Below the pieces are notes generated by a model. It made no database searches and had not been told where the DNA came from. It saw only the letters and a list, made by a program, of their open reading frames with translations. From assembly GCF_014192285.1 (NCBI RefSeq), contig NZ_JACHXQ010000003.1, positions 213,958 to 277,957 of the forward strand: a stretch of DNA of 64,000 nt. The letters run 5' to 3'. Positions 28,577-38,021 of the stretch are shown one piece after another. Origin of the DNA: Halomonas fontilapidosi. Lineage in GTDB: Bacteria; Pseudomonadota; Gammaproteobacteria; Pseudomonadales; Halomonadaceae. Positions within the stretch are counted from its first letter, which is position 1. Each line of letters starts with the position of its first letter. Made by a program: the position numbers and the translations under genes.

Positions 28577-29320
28577 TCACTCGTTCAGGCCGAGCATGGC
28601 GGCCAGGCGCTCCGCCGGCACATAGCCGGGCACCAGGCGCCCGTCGGGCAGCACGATCGCCGGCGTGCCCTGGACGCCGAGCTCCATGCCCAGATGATAC
28701 TGTTCCTCGACCGGATTGTCGCAGTCGGCGGCGGCATCCGGCAGGGTTTCCTCGCGCTTGGCCGCGGACATCGCCTCGGACCGATTGTCGGCACACCACA
28801 CCTGCTGCAGTTCACGCCCGCCCGGCGAGCCCAGACCGCTGCGCGGGAAGGCCAGGTAGTGCACCTCGATGCCCATCTCGTTGAGGCGCGGCACCTCCTC
28901 ATGAAACTGACGGCAGTAGGGGCAAGTGGTGTCGGTAAAGACCACCAGCGTCGCGCGAGGCTCCTCGGCACCGCGGAAGACCACGCGTTCGCTCTCCGGC
29001 ACCGTGGCGAGACGCCCGCTGCGCTCGGCGTTGCGCCGCTGTTCGGTGAGGTTCACCAGGCCGCTCTCGCCATTCTCGTAGAGGTCGCCGACCAGGAAGT
29101 GGCTGCCCTCGGCGTTGCTGTAGAAGGTCTCGCCGCTCTCCAGGCGGACCTCGAAGAAGCCCTCCAGCGGTGTTTCGCGCACGCGCTCCACCGGCATGGA
29201 CTGGCCACTGACCGTGAGCGTCTCGGCCAACTGCTCGGCCGTGTCGGCCTGAGCCACGGGCAGCAGGGCCAGGGAGGCAGCGAGCAGTCCGCCGCCAAGG
29301 GTAAGGGTCGATCGTTGCAT
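28577..29320 (-). CDS. dsbC: Thiol:disulfide interchange protein DsbC
   Basis: A 247-residue periplasmic disulfide isomerase. Signal peptide (1-25, ending AQA-D), N-terminal dimerisation domain (about 27-90), then a thioredoxin fold with the CPYC active site at 133-136 (DTTCPYCRQF) and the cis-Pro loop GTPAIVL. A second Cys pair (VWCADN and ADCDNP) matches the structural disulfide of DsbC. Its neighbours, xerD 4 bp before and hom after, reproduce the pseudomonad xerD-dsbC-hom-thrC order. Confidence 0.95.
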   Translation of the reverse strand: MQRSTLTLGGGLLAASLALLPVAQADTAEQLAETLTVSGQSMPVERVRETPLEGFFEVRLESGETFYSNAEGSHFLVGDLYENGESGLVNLTEQRRNAERSGRLATVPESERVVFRGAEEPRATLVVFTDTTCPYCRQFHEEVPRLNEMGIEVHYLAFPRSGLGSPGGRELQQVWCADNRSEAMSAAKREETLPDAAADCDNPVEEQYHLGMELGVQGTPAIVLPDGRLVPGYVPAERLAAMLGLNE

Positions 29321-29323
29321 GAT

Positions 29324-30226
29324 TCAGCCTCGAGGATGGTGATCGGCGTGCAGGGCTTCCAGTCGCACCTGCGCCACATGGGTATAGATCTGCGTGGTCG
29401 AGAGGTCGCTATGACCGAGCAGCAGCTGTACGACACGCAGGTTGGCCCCATGATTCAACAGATGGGTCGCAAAGGCGTGACGCAGGGTATGCGGCGACAG
29501 CGGCCGGTCGATGCCGGCAGTACGCGCATGGGCCTTGAGGCGATGCCAGAAGGCCTGGCGCGTCAGGCAACGGTCGCCGCGCCCGGGAAACAGCGCCGGC
29601 CGGGTGATGTCGGTCATCAGCGCACCACGCGCGCCACGCAGGTAGCGCGACAGCCATGTCACGGCCTCCTCGCCGAGAGGCACCAGGCGGTCCTTGTCGC
29701 CCTTGCCGCGCACCCGCACCACGCCCTGACGCAGGTTGACCGCATCGGTGGTCAACCCGACCAGCTCGCTGACCCGCAGCCCCGCCCCGTAGAGAACCTC
29801 CAGCATCGCTCGGTCGCGCAGCCCCAGATCGGTCGCGAGGTCGGGCGCCGCGAGCAGGCGCTCCACCTCGTCTTCCTCCAGGGTGTCGGGGAGCGCGGGA
29901 CGCACGCGGGGGAGTCGCACCTCGGCCAGCGGGTCGTGGTCGATGAGCCCCTCGGCCAGCGCCCAGCGGTAGAACGCCCGCAGGCTGGAAAGCAGTCGGG
30001 CGTTGCTGCGCAGACTATAACCGCTGGCGCGGCGCTCATCGAGCCAGACCGGCAACGCCTCGCCGGCCGGCGCCAGCAGCCCCTGATCGGCCCGCTCGAG
30101 ACGCGCCTGCCAGGCGCTCAGATCGTGGCGATAGGCGGCCAGCGTGTTGTCACTCGCGCCGCGTTCCAGCCACAGGCCGTCGAGGAAGGCATCGACCAGC
30201 CTGCCCGTATCCTGGAGGGTGTGCAT
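29324..30226 (-). CDS. xerD: Site-specific tyrosine recombinase XerD
   Basis: A 300-residue tyrosine recombinase that with XerC resolves chromosome dimers at dif under FtsK control. The SAM-like N-terminal core-binding domain (about 1-100) precedes the catalytic domain. Catalytic residues are visible in EVLYGAGLRVSELVGL (Arg), HTLRHAFATHLL (His, Arg) and LGHSDLSTTQIYTHV (His and the Tyr nucleophile). XerD rather than XerC is preferred from the dsbC neighbour. The start at 30226 gives MHTLQDTGR. Confidence 0.94.
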   Translation of the reverse strand: MHTLQDTGRLVDAFLDGLWLERGASDNTLAAYRHDLSAWQARLERADQGLLAPAGEALPVWLDERRASGYSLRSNARLLSSLRAFYRWALAEGLIDHDPLAEVRLPRVRPALPDTLEEDEVERLLAAPDLATDLGLRDRAMLEVLYGAGLRVSELVGLTTDAVNLRQGVVRVRGKGDKDRLVPLGEEAVTWLSRYLRGARGALMTDITRPALFPGRGDRCLTRQAFWHRLKAHARTAGIDRPLSPHTLRHAFATHLLNHGANLRVVQLLLGHSDLSTTQIYTHVAQVRLEALHADHHPRG

Positions 30227-30252
30227 TCGGCTCCCAACCTCTTCCAACAGCA

Positions 30253-30289
30253 CGAAACCCCGCCCCGCGGCAGCGGTGACGGGGTTTCG
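30253..30289 (-). terminator. rplS-side terminator-like hairpin
   Basis: 10-bp stem CGAAACCCCG / CGGGGTTTCG with a 17-nt GC-rich loop, 51 bp past the rplS stop and before xerD. The T-run is short (TTTCGTG), so termination may be partial. Confidence 0.55.
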
Positions 30290-30339
30290 CAGGAGGTGCG
30301 GGACACGCCCCGCACCACGGGCCGATAGAGGCTATTGCC

Positions 30340-30696
30340 TCAGGCCAGCTTTTCCTTGATGCGCGCAGAGCGGCCGCTGCGCTCGCGGAGGTAGTACAGC
30401 TTGGCCTGGCGCACGTCACCGCGACGCTTGACCTCGATGGAATCGACCAGCGGGCTGTAGGTCTGGAAGGTACGCTCGACGCCCACACCATGGGAGATCT
30501 TGCGCACGGTGAAGGCCGAGTTCAGGCCGCGGTTGCGCTTGCCGATGACCACGCCTTCGAAGGCCTGGAGACGCTCGCGAGAGCCTTCCTTGACCTTGAC
30601 CTGGACGATCACGGTATCGCCGGGGGCGAAGGCCGGAACTTCCTTGCTCATCTGCTCGCTCTCGAGCGCCTGGATCACCTTGTTCTTGCTGCTCAT
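30340..30696 (-). CDS. rplS: 50S ribosomal protein L19
   Basis: A 118-residue ribosomal protein at the 30S-50S interface. Family motifs are [58 protein letters not shown] and the C-terminal [25 protein letters not shown]. It is the last gene of the rpsP-rimM-trmD-rplS operon, with a 158-bp gap after trmD where I see no gene. Confidence 0.98.
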   Translation of the reverse strand: MSSKNKVIQALESEQMSKEVPAFAPGDTVIVQVKVKEGSRERLQAFEGVVIGKRNRGLNSAFTVRKISHGVGVERTFQTYSPLVDSIEVKRRGDVRQAKLYYLRERSGRSARIKEKLA

Positions 30697-30854
30697 GACA
30701 TTGACTCCTTGATAACCTGATCCGCCGATCGGCTTGATGTGCCGGCGAATCGTGATCCCGGCGCCCGAGTCGAGCTCGAGAGCGCGGGAATGCCGTTGGT
30801 GACACAGGTCCGCCAGCCCGCTCGGGCCATGGCGTCCTGCACCTCCGCCCTGAC

Positions 30855-31646
30855 CTAGGAAGAGGTCAGCGCGTAATCCTCGATGAACTCCTCGAGCAAC
30901 TCACGCTGCTCAGTGCTCAACGTCCTGCCTTCCAGCAGATCAGGGCGCCTGAGCCAGGTCCGCCCCAGTGACTGCTTGAGCCGCCAGCGCCGAATGGCGC
31001 CATGGTGGCCGCTCAGCAGGACCTCCGGCACTCGCCGCCCGCCAACTTCTTCCGGACGCGTGTAGTGCGGACAGTCCAGCAGTCCGTCGTTGAAGGAGTC
31101 CTCGACCGCGGAATCCTGATGGCCCAGCACCCCGGGCACCAGCCTTGCCGCCGCATCGATCAGCACCATGGCCGGCAGCTCGCCGCCGCTGAGCACATAG
31201 TCGCCGATCGACCACTCCTCATCGATGTCGGCTTCCACGACCCGCTCATCGATGCCTTCATAGCGCCCGGCCACCACCACCAGGGGTGGGCCCGACGCCA
31301 ACTCCTGCACGCCCCGCTGATCCAGGCGGCGCCCCTGGGGCGACAGATAAATGACCTTCGCCCGCGTTCCAGTAGCCAGCTCGGCACGTTCGCGGGCGGC
31401 ATGGATAGCCGCGCGCAGGGTGTCGACCTTCATCAGCATGCCCGGGCCGCCGCCGTAGGGGCGGTCGTCCACGGTGCGGTGCCGGTCGCTGGCGTAGTCC
31501 CGAGGATTCCAGAACTCGAGCGCAATACGCCCCTTCTCCACCGCTCTGCCCGTGACGCCATGGCGAGTGATCGCCTCGAACATCTCGGGAAACAGGGACA
31601 CCACCCCGATCCACATCGCCGACGACTCGTCGTGACCCTCGACCAT
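30855..31646 (-). CDS. trmD: tRNA (guanine(37)-N(1))-methyltransferase
   Basis: A SPOUT-fold methyltransferase making m1G37 in tRNAs for Leu, Pro and Arg, which prevents +1 frameshifting. Motifs are [24 protein letters not shown], the trefoil-knot segments [13 protein letters not shown] and [20 protein letters not shown], and HYTRPE. The length from 31646 is 263 residues, that ATG overlapping the rimM stop as TGATG; an ATG at 31616 (MWIGVV) gives the usual family start and is a real alternative. Confidence 0.96.
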   Translation of the reverse strand: MVEGHDESSAMWIGVVSLFPEMFEAITRHGVTGRAVEKGRIALEFWNPRDYASDRHRTVDDRPYGGGPGMLMKVDTLRAAIHAARERAELATGTRAKVIYLSPQGRRLDQRGVQELASGPPLVVVAGRYEGIDERVVEADIDEEWSIGDYVLSGGELPAMVLIDAAARLVPGVLGHQDSAVEDSFNDGLLDCPHYTRPEEVGGRRVPEVLLSGHHGAIRRWRLKQSLGRTWLRRPDLLEGRTLSTEQRELLEEFIEDYALTSS

Positions 31647-32197
31647 CAGAAGTCGGGATCCCAGTCGACCGTCATCACGCCGTCCTCGAGATCTACCTCG
31701 AGGATGACCTCCTCGGGCAGGAAGGGCAGCAGGCGCTCGCGGTCATCGACGGCGTTGGCGTCGAGCCCCCCCTTGATGACCATGACGTCATTGGCACCGG
31801 TGTCGAACAGGTAGTCGATCCGACCGAGCACGACGCCAGCACGGGTCACCACCCGCAGGCCTTCCAGCTCGTGCCAATAGAAGTCATCGCCCGTCAGCTC
31901 GGGAAGCTCGGCCTTGGGCAGCAGGATTTCTGCACCCGCCAAGGCCTCGGCCGCCTCGCGGCTATCGACGCCCTCAAGAGTGACGATCAGGCCCTTGCCC
32001 TGGCGACGCCCTTGAACGACGTTCACGCGACTCAGTGCTGCACCCCGGCGAAGCACCCAGGACGCATAGTCGAGGATGCCCTCCATGGGGCTGGTGTACG
32101 AATACACCTTTAACCAGCCCTTGACGCCGTGGGGACTGGTCAGCTTGCCCAGCACCACATGATCGTCGGCGGGCTGCGCTTGCGCGTGTTCGCTCAT
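31646..32197 (-). CDS. rimM: Ribosome maturation factor RimM
   Basis: A 183-residue 30S assembly factor binding S19 and acting on the 16S 3' domain. The N-terminal RimM domain (about 13-95) carries [22 protein letters not shown]; the C-terminal PRC-barrel domain (about 103-178) has [12 protein letters not shown] and [15 protein letters not shown]. The start at 32197 follows the family; upstream frames overlap rpsP. It overlaps trmD by 1 bp. Confidence 0.95.
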   Translation of the reverse strand: MSEHAQAQPADDHVVLGKLTSPHGVKGWLKVYSYTSPMEGILDYASWVLRRGAALSRVNVVQGRRQGKGLIVTLEGVDSREAAEALAGAEILLPKAELPELTGDDFYWHELEGLRVVTRAGVVLGRIDYLFDTGANDVMVIKGGLDANAVDDRERLLPFLPEEVILEVDLEDGVMTVDWDPDF

Positions 32198-32237
32198 CGA
32201 CGACCCCTGGACCCTTGCAATCGGCAAGTCAGACCCC

Positions 32238-32486
32238 TCAGGCCTGCTTGCGGGCTTCCTTGACCAGCTCGGCGACGCGGTCGGAGAGCTGGGCACCCTG
32301 GCTCTGCCAGTGGCTGATGCGCTCCAGGTCGACGCGCAGGCGTTCTTCCTGGCCACGGGCCACGGGGTTGAAGAAGCCCAGGCGCTCGATGAACCGGCCG
32401 TCGCGAGACTTGCGGGAATCGGTCACGGTGAGGTGATAGAAGGGACGCTTCTTGGCGCCACTACGTGCCAGACGAATGGTAACCAT
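32238..32486 (-). CDS. rpsP: 30S ribosomal protein S16
   Basis: An 82-residue ribosomal protein: [25 protein letters not shown] with the conserved [16 protein letters not shown]. First gene of the rpsP-rimM-trmD-rplS operon; the candidate promoter is 166 bp upstream. Confidence 0.98.
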   Translation of the reverse strand: MVTIRLARSGAKKRPFYHLTVTDSRKSRDGRFIERLGFFNPVARGQEERLRVDLERISHWQSQGAQLSDRVAELVKEARKQA

Positions 32487-32651
32487 GCGTTGATTATCCT
32501 TCGGTTGAGGTTGCGGATGTTTCGGCCGAGGTGCCGGTACCCGGCTGGCCCTCGACGATCTGCTGTAGGAAGCGGGCCAAGGGCCCGGCTTCGGGTCATT
32601 CGGTCACGACGATGGCCGCGTGGGTCGCGGTCCTGCCAGTGAAGACGCGAC

Positions 32652-32680
32652 ATTCTACGGAAAACGACCCGACTTGGAAA
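32652..32680 (-). promoter_or_regulatory. Candidate promoter of the rpsP operon
   Basis: On the minus strand, TTTCCA (32680-32675) and TAGAAT (32657-32652) are 17 bp apart, matching sigma-70 at 4/6 and 5/6. It lies in the 228-bp ffh-rpsP gap, leaving a leader of about 160 nt whose role is unknown. Confidence 0.5.
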
Positions 32681-32714
32681 CCTTTTTGCAGGCGCCGGGC
32701 CAAGGCGGACCGGC

Positions 32715-34124
32715 TCAGCGCCAGGGCATGCCGCCGGGACCACCCATGCCACCGGGCCCCCCAGGGCCACCCGGGCCGCCGCCGCCCATCATGCCGGACA
32801 TGCCGCGCATCATCTTCTGCATGCCGCCCTTCTTGCCCGCCTTCTTCATCATCTTCTGCATCTGCTTGTGCTGCTTGAGCAGGCGGTTGAGGTCCGGCAC
32901 CTGCAGGCCGGCGCCGGCGGCGATGCGACGCTTGCGCGAGCCGTTGATGATCTCGGGCTTGCGCCGCTCCTGGGGCGTCATGGAGTTGATCAGCGCCTCG
33001 AGCTTGCCCAACTCCTTCTCGGGGCCGGGACCCTGCGCCATCTCGGCCATCTGGCCCATGCCCGGCAGCTTGCCCATCAGGCCGCCCATGCCACCCATCT
33101 TCTTGAGCTGCTGCAGCTGGTCGCGGAAGTCCTCGAGGTCAAAACCCTGGCCCTTCTTGACCTTCTTGGCCAGCTGCTCGGCCTTGTTCTTGTCGACGGT
33201 GCGCTCGGCCTCCTCGATCAGCGACAGCACATCGCCCATGCCGAGGATACGCGAGGCCACGCGATCCGGATGGAAGGGTTCGAGGGCATCGACCTTCTCG
33301 CCCACCCCCATGAACTTGATCGGCTTGCCGGTGATGTGACGCACCGAGAGTGCCGCGCCGCCGCGGGCATCGCCGTCGGCCTTGGTGAGGATCACGCCGG
33401 TCAGCGGCAGCGCCTCGTGGAAGGCCTTGGCGGTGTTGGCGGCATCCTGGCCGGTCATGGCATCGACGACGAACAGCGTCTCGTCGGGCACCACGGCCTT
33501 ATGCAGCGCCTGGATCTCGGCCATCATCGCCTCGTCGATGGCCAGACGACCGGCGGTGTCGACCAGCACCACGTCGTGGAACTGGATCCGCGCGTGCTTG
33601 ATCGCCGCCTCGGCAATAGCGACAGGCTGCTGGTCGGAGCGCGACGGGAAGAAGTCGACCTCGACCTCACGGGCCAGGGTCTCGAGCTGGTCGATGGCCG
33701 CCGGCCGGTAGACGTCGGCGGAAACCACCAGCACCTTCTTCTTCTCCCGCTCGCGCAGGTAGCGCGCCAGCTTGGCCACCGAGGTGGTCTTGCCCGCGCC
33801 CTGCAGGCCGGCCATCAGCACCACCGCAGGCGAGCCCTTGAGGGTCAACCCCTCGTTGGCCTCGCCCATGATCGCCTCGAGCTCCTGCTGGACGATCTTG
33901 ACGAACTGCTGCCCCGGGGAAAGGCTCTGGGAGACTTCCTGCCCCACGGCGCGCTCACGGACACGGTCGATGAACGCCTTGACCACCGGCAGCGCCACAT
34001 CGGCCTCGAGCAGCGCCCGGCGCACCTCGCGCAGGGTGTCCTTGACGTTATCCTCGGTCAGGCGCGCCTGACCCTTGATCGACTTGAGCGTCTGCGACAG
34101 ACGCTCGCTGAGATTCTGGAACAT
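32715..34124 (-). CDS. ffh: Signal recognition particle protein Ffh
   Basis: A 469-residue SRP54 GTPase that binds 4.5S RNA and signal sequences of nascent membrane proteins and docks with FtsY. The N domain is followed by the G domain with GLQGAGKTTSVAKLA, DTAGR and TKADGDARGG. The Met-rich M domain (about 300-450) contains SMTPQERRKPEIINGSRKRRIAAGAG, the RNA-binding helix-turn-helix. The tail is an unusually Gly/Pro/Met-rich run of GGPGGPGG-type repeats. The start at 34124 matches MFQNLSERL. Confidence 0.97.
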   Translation of the reverse strand: MFQNLSERLSQTLKSIKGQARLTEDNVKDTLREVRRALLEADVALPVVKAFIDRVRERAVGQEVSQSLSPGQQFVKIVQQELEAIMGEANEGLTLKGSPAVVLMAGLQGAGKTTSVAKLARYLREREKKKVLVVSADVYRPAAIDQLETLAREVEVDFFPSRSDQQPVAIAEAAIKHARIQFHDVVLVDTAGRLAIDEAMMAEIQALHKAVVPDETLFVVDAMTGQDAANTAKAFHEALPLTGVILTKADGDARGGAALSVRHITGKPIKFMGVGEKVDALEPFHPDRVASRILGMGDVLSLIEEAERTVDKNKAEQLAKKVKKGQGFDLEDFRDQLQQLKKMGGMGGLMGKLPGMGQMAEMAQGPGPEKELGKLEALINSMTPQERRKPEIINGSRKRRIAAGAGLQVPDLNRLLKQHKQMQKMMKKAGKKGGMQKMMRGMSGMMGGGGPGGPGGPGGMGGPGGMPWR

Positions 34125-34194
34125 GGGCCTCTCCACGAACGATGGCCGGAGAGCCGGCCCGGCAACGGCCGGCGACTCTCTGCAATGGTCGAAA

Positions 34195-34223
34195 ATTATA
34201 CGCCCTGTGGCCGCCAGTCTCCA
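34195..34223 (-). promoter_or_regulatory. Candidate ffh promoter
   Basis: Minus-strand TGGAGA (34223-34218), 17-bp spacer, and a perfect TATAAT (34200-34195), about 70 bp upstream of ffh. The leader then contains an imperfect GC hairpin (about 34149-34180). Confidence 0.6.
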
Positions 34224-34349
34224 TGCATGGCGGGAACACCCGCGGCAGCGTGACACGCCGCCGCGCTGTGCGCGGCCGGGCGGATTCGGTATGGTAGGCG
34301 CTTGTTTCCACTCCATCAGGCGCTGGCAAAGGCGCACGGAAAGCGAACG

Positions 34350-35150
34350 ATGCAGCCGCTATCACTTGCCGTCATGGCCTTCATCTTTTATCTCGGAGCC
34401 GCTTCCTGGCAGGGCCTGACCCTGATCCGGCGGGCGCCGCCGCGCGCCGCGCTAGTGCGCGTGCTCGGCCTGCTCGGCCTGCTCTGCCATCTGCCTCTGG
34501 CCGCTGCCCTGCTGGCCAGAGGCGACTCCCTGCTACCCGGCCTCTCCACCAGCGCGGTGCTGGCCAGCGGCCTGGCCGTGCTGGTGCTGCTGTTGGTCAG
34601 CCTGGTCAAGCCGGTCCTCAACGTCGCCACCGGGCTCTTGCCACTGGCCGGCCTGACGCTGCTGCTGGCCGTCGGCCTGCCGAGCCCCGAGCGCGGAACC
34701 GGCATGACCCCGGGCATCGCCCTGCATGCCCTGAGCAGCGCACTGGCCTTTGCCCTGCTGGCCATCGCCGCCATCCAGGCAGTGCTGCTCGGCATCCAGA
34801 ACCAGGCGCTGCGCCACCATCACATCCGCGGCGTGGTCCAGTCGCTGCCGCCACTGACCACCATGGAGCGGATCCTCTTCGAACTGATCTGGGCCGGCAT
34901 GATCCTGCTGACCCTGTCGATCGTCAGCGGCTTCCTGTTCCTCGACAACATGTTTGCCCAGCATCTCGCCCACAAGTCGATCCTGTCACTGGCCGCCTGG
35001 GTGATCTTTGCCACCCTGCTGTTCAGCCACCATCGACTGGGCTGGCGAGGCATGCGCGCGGTTCGCTGGACCCTGGGCGGCTGCCTGGTGCTGGCGATGG
35101 CCTACTTCGGCAGCAAGTTCGTGCTGGAGATCCTGCTCAATCGCGGCTGA
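34350..35150 (+). CDS. ypjD: Cytochrome c assembly-like inner membrane protein YpjD
   Basis: A 266-residue polytopic membrane protein of the CcmC/CcsA-like superfamily with about eight hydrophobic segments. Histidines typical of this fold are in ALHALSSALAFALL, LAHKSILSLAAWVIFA and LLFSHHRLGWRG. In E. coli ypjD is also the divergent neighbour of ffh and is followed by the CorB-like yfjD, as here. Its exact role is unproven. The start at 34350 (MQPLSLAV) gives the E. coli length. Confidence 0.85.
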   Translation: MQPLSLAVMAFIFYLGAASWQGLTLIRRAPPRAALVRVLGLLGLLCHLPLAAALLARGDSLLPGLSTSAVLASGLAVLVLLLVSLVKPVLNVATGLLPLAGLTLLLAVGLPSPERGTGMTPGIALHALSSALAFALLAIAAIQAVLLGIQNQALRHHHIRGVVQSLPPLTTMERILFELIWAGMILLTLSIVSGFLFLDNMFAQHLAHKSILSLAAWVIFATLLFSHHRLGWRGMRAVRWTLGGCLVLAMAYFGSKFVLEILLNRG

Positions 35151-35227
35151 TCACCGGCAGCCGTCTTGACACCGGATGACCGACCCCCTACAACTCGAGC
35201 CTGATACGCCTTTGAGGACCCTTCGAC

Positions 35228-36511
35228 TTGAGTGACGACTTCCCGCTGGGACTGCTGTTCGGCCTGCTGTTCCTGCTCGTCTGTCTTTCCGCCTTCTTCT
35301 CCAGTTCCGAGACCGGGATGATGTCGATCAACCGCTACCGCCTGAGCCACCAGGCGAACAGCGGTGAGTCGCGCGCCCAGCGGGTGATGCGCCTGCTCGC
35401 CAGGCCGGACCGGCTGATCGGCGTGATCCTGATCGGCAACAATCTGGTCAACAACCTGGCGGCTGCCATTGCCACCGTGCTGGCCATCCACTTCTTCGGG
35501 GAAGTCACTGGCCCGGCCATCGCGCCGCTGGTGCTGACCATCGTGATCCTGATCTTTGCCGAGGTCACGCCCAAGACCTATGCGGCGGTCAAGCCCGAGC
35601 GCATCGCCTACCCCGCCTCGCTGGTGCTCGAGCCGCTGCTCAAGCTGCTCTATCCGCTGGTGTGGATGGTCAACGCGATCTCCAATGGCCTGCTGCGCCT
35701 GCTCGGCGTGAAAAGCATCGACGGTGAAAGTGACAACCTCACCCGCGACGAGCTGCGCACCGTGGTACACGAAGCCGGCACCCTGATCCCGCGCCGCCAC
35801 CAGGCAATGCTGCTGTCGATTCTCGACCTCGAGAACGTCACCGTGAACGACATCATGGTGCCGCGTCACGAGGTCATGGGCCTCGACCTAGATGACGATC
35901 TGGACGACATCCTCGCGCACATCCGCACCAGCCAGCACACCCGGCTCCCCGTCTACAAGGGCGACATCAACAACATCATCGGCATGCTCCACCTGCGCAA
36001 CGCCGCGCGCTTCCTGTCGCGCGGCGAGGTGACCAAGGCCGCCATCGTCCAGGAGGCCCGCGAGCCCTACTTCATTCCCGAATCCACCCCGCTACACACC
36101 CAGCTGCTCAACTTCCAGAACCAGAAGCGGCGCATCGGGATCGTGGTGGACGAGTATGGTGACGTGGAAGGGCTGGTGACCCTGGAGGACATCCTCGAGG
36201 AGATCGTCGGCGAGTTCACCACCGACGTGGCGGGCCTGAACCAGGAGATCCACCCGCAGGAAGACGGCAGCCACGTGATCGACGGCACCGCCAACATCCG
36301 CGACATCAACAAGTCGCTGGGCTGGCAGCTGCCCACGGATGGCCCCAAGACCCTCAATGGCGTGATCCTCGAGCACCTGGAATCGTTCCCCGACGGGCCG
36401 GCCTGCCTGCAGATCGATAACGTGCGTATCGAGATCCTCGAGGTCCGCGACAACCTGATTACCGCCGCCCGCTGCTGGCAACCGGTGCGGCGCCCGATGC
36501 GCCGCGGCTGA
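35228..36511 (+). CDS. HlyC/CorC family transporter (CNNM/CBS, YfjD-like)
   Basis: A 427-residue protein: N-terminal DUF21/CNNM membrane domain (about 1-185, with SAFFSSSETGMMSINRYRL), two CBS domains (about 205-330, including VEGLVTLEDILEEIVGEF) and a C-terminal CorC_HlyC domain (about 345-425). Relatives bind Mg-ATP and are linked to Mg2+ or cobalt efflux. The start is TTG at 35228 with GAGGA nine bases before it; no suitable ATG is near. It is convergent with the acyltransferase gene, with only 3 bp between stops. Confidence 0.9.
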   Translation: MSDDFPLGLLFGLLFLLVCLSAFFSSSETGMMSINRYRLSHQANSGESRAQRVMRLLARPDRLIGVILIGNNLVNNLAAAIATVLAIHFFGEVTGPAIAPLVLTIVILIFAEVTPKTYAAVKPERIAYPASLVLEPLLKLLYPLVWMVNAISNGLLRLLGVKSIDGESDNLTRDELRTVVHEAGTLIPRRHQAMLLSILDLENVTVNDIMVPRHEVMGLDLDDDLDDILAHIRTSQHTRLPVYKGDINNIIGMLHLRNAARFLSRGEVTKAAIVQEAREPYFIPESTPLHTQLLNFQNQKRRIGIVVDEYGDVEGLVTLEDILEEIVGEFTTDVAGLNQEIHPQEDGSHVIDGTANIRDINKSLGWQLPTDGPKTLNGVILEHLESFPDGPACLQIDNVRIEILEVRDNLITAARCWQPVRRPMRRG

Positions 36512-36514
36512 GGC

Positions 36515-37219
36515 CTACCGCCCGGGGTCGATCCAGGCATCGGCCTCGGCCTTGAGCGCACGCACCCGAACCTCGACCGAGTGCCGATTCGCCTCGCCGG
36601 CCGGCACGGGCTCACCGAAGAACAGGGCCACGCGCGCCCGGAAGCGGCGAGGCGGCCCACTCAGCGCCTTGCCACCGTGGTGCGAGGTCCATGACCCCCA
36701 CAGCCCGGCCAGCCCGGCGGGTATCACCGGCACCGCGTCCCGGGCCAGGATCAGTTCGAGCCCGCGGCGAAAGGCATGCACCTCGCCATCCGGGCTCAGG
36801 CGACCCTCGGGAAACACCATCACCACCTCGCCTTGGCGCAGCGCGCGACTCACTTCGACTAGCGCATGACGCACGCTGCCCGGATCACGGCGGTCGGCAT
36901 CCACCGGAATCGCTCCTACCAAGCGGAACAGCCAGTTGAGCCAGGGCGACTCATAGATCGGCTTGTCCATCAGGAAGCGCATCGGCCGCGGGCTTGCTCC
37001 GCCCACCACCAGCGCATCCATGAAACTGACGTGGTTGCAGACGACTATGGCCGGGCCATGGGCGGGAATGTGATGGCGACCGCGAAAGCGCGGCCGATAG
37101 AGGAGGTGCACCAGTGCAAGGACCAGCCAGCGCAGGAAGGGGCGAGGTGTGCTGGCCATTCGCCAACTCCCCGCAACCACCGCCAGGCCCGAGAGCCCCC
37201 ACAGCCAGGGGGTCATCAC
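36515..37219 (-). CDS. Lysophospholipid (1-acyl-sn-glycerol-3-phosphate) acyltransferase family protein
   Basis: A 234-residue PlsC-type acyltransferase with an N-terminal membrane anchor. Motif I is NHVSFMD (catalytic His63, Asp68), motif III MVFPEGRLS (about 140-148), and motif IV VPVIPAGLAGLW. It transfers acyl chains to a lysophospholipid or related acceptor. GTG at 37219 overlaps the tetR stop (GTGA); the next codon is ATG and could equally start. This pairing with a TetR-type regulator suggests control of membrane lipid composition. Confidence 0.88.
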   Translation of the reverse strand: MMTPWLWGLSGLAVVAGSWRMASTPRPFLRWLVLALVHLLYRPRFRGRHHIPAHGPAIVVCNHVSFMDALVVGGASPRPMRFLMDKPIYESPWLNWLFRLVGAIPVDADRRDPGSVRHALVEVSRALRQGEVVMVFPEGRLSPDGEVHAFRRGLELILARDAVPVIPAGLAGLWGSWTSHHGGKALSGPPRRFRARVALFFGEPVPAGEANRHSVEVRVRALKAEADAWIDPGR

Positions 37220-37833
37220 GGGCCGCCGGGGGCATGCCTGAGGCCGGCCAGGATGGTCTCGAGCAGCTGGTCGAGCAGCTCGCCCACCTCCAGCGGCGCG
37301 CCCTGCCAGTGCCCCAGGCGCTCGTTGAGCCCCAACTGGACCAGGCCATGGACGCTGCCCCAGAGGGTGCGACTCAGCCGCCGTGCCTCCAGGTCGTCCA
37401 GCGCCGGCTGGTACTCCTTGAGGGTCGCCTCCACGCGCAGGAAGAGACCCTCGATCATCTCGTTCTGGCGCTGGTCGAGCTCACCCTCCTGGGCCAGGGG
37501 GTAATCGAACAGCAGTTGCCAGCGATAGGCATCCTGGCGGGCAAACTGCCAGTAGGCCCTGGCCAGTGCCTTGAGCCGCTGCTCGGGGGCGAGGTCGGCG
37601 AGCAGCGGCTCGATCACCCCGCGCAGGCGCCCCAGGGTCTCGACGTTCACGTGCTGGAGCAGATTGCCGAAGCTGCCGTAGAGCTTGAGCAAGGTACTCG
37701 GGGCACAGCCTACCTCCCGGGCAAGGGCGCGCAGTGATAACGTATGCGCAGGATGCTCCTGCAGCCAGGCATCAGATGCGGCCATGACCTGAGCATGGAG
37801 GGCCTCGGGGGCATGCTGTCTGGGACGGGCCAT
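37216..37833 (-). CDS. TetR family transcriptional regulator (WHG-type C-terminal domain)
   Basis: A 205-residue regulator. HTH: LSLRALAREVGCAPSTLLKLYGSFGNLLQ (about 32-60); the C-terminal ligand domain carries LWGSVHGLVQLGL, resembling WHG-domain TetR proteins. The start at 37833 follows GAGGAA by a normal spacing; an ATG ten codons earlier lacks one. The ligand is unknown. Its stop overlaps the plsC-like gene, so it likely controls that gene and itself, perhaps through the TTGAGATCTCAA palindrome 36 bp upstream. Confidence 0.88.
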   Translation of the reverse strand: MARPRQHAPEALHAQVMAASDAWLQEHPAHTLSLRALAREVGCAPSTLLKLYGSFGNLLQHVNVETLGRLRGVIEPLLADLAPEQRLKALARAYWQFARQDAYRWQLLFDYPLAQEGELDQRQNEMIEGLFLRVEATLKEYQPALDDLEARRLSRTLWGSVHGLVQLGLNERLGHWQGAPLEVGELLDQLLETILAGLRHAPGGP

Positions 37834-37868
37834 CGGCTTCCTCGCAGGAACAGTGGCGGACATCGCGG

Positions 37869-37880
37869 TTGAGATCTCAA
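37869..37880. promoter_or_regulatory. Palindrome upstream of tetR
   Basis: Perfect 12-bp palindrome TTGAGATCTCAA, 36 bp before tetR, in the 188-bp gap to the divergent SRAP gene. A second inverted pair, ACGGGTAT (37908-37915) and ATACCCGT (37931-37938), lies further in. Both are operator candidates. Confidence 0.4.
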
Positions 37881-38021
37881 GGATACCCTCATCGAACACT
37901 GTTTTCGACGGGTATGTCGCGCGAATGGCGATACCCGTCGGCGTCAGAATGGTCGCCCACCTACCGCTTTTATCGCCTGGTCGACTTGGTTACCCTGGCG
38001 GCCCACCACCCCGGAGACCCC

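Noticed and set aside
27286..30328. Two plus-strand ORFs of 532 and 682 residues over hom, dsbC and xerD
   Set aside because: Antisense to three well-identified genes; sequence low in real domain signals.
37891..37915. Possible LexA box upstream of the SRAP gene (CACTGTTTTCG...)
   Set aside because: The CTGT is not followed by ACAG at the required spacing, so SOS control is not supported.
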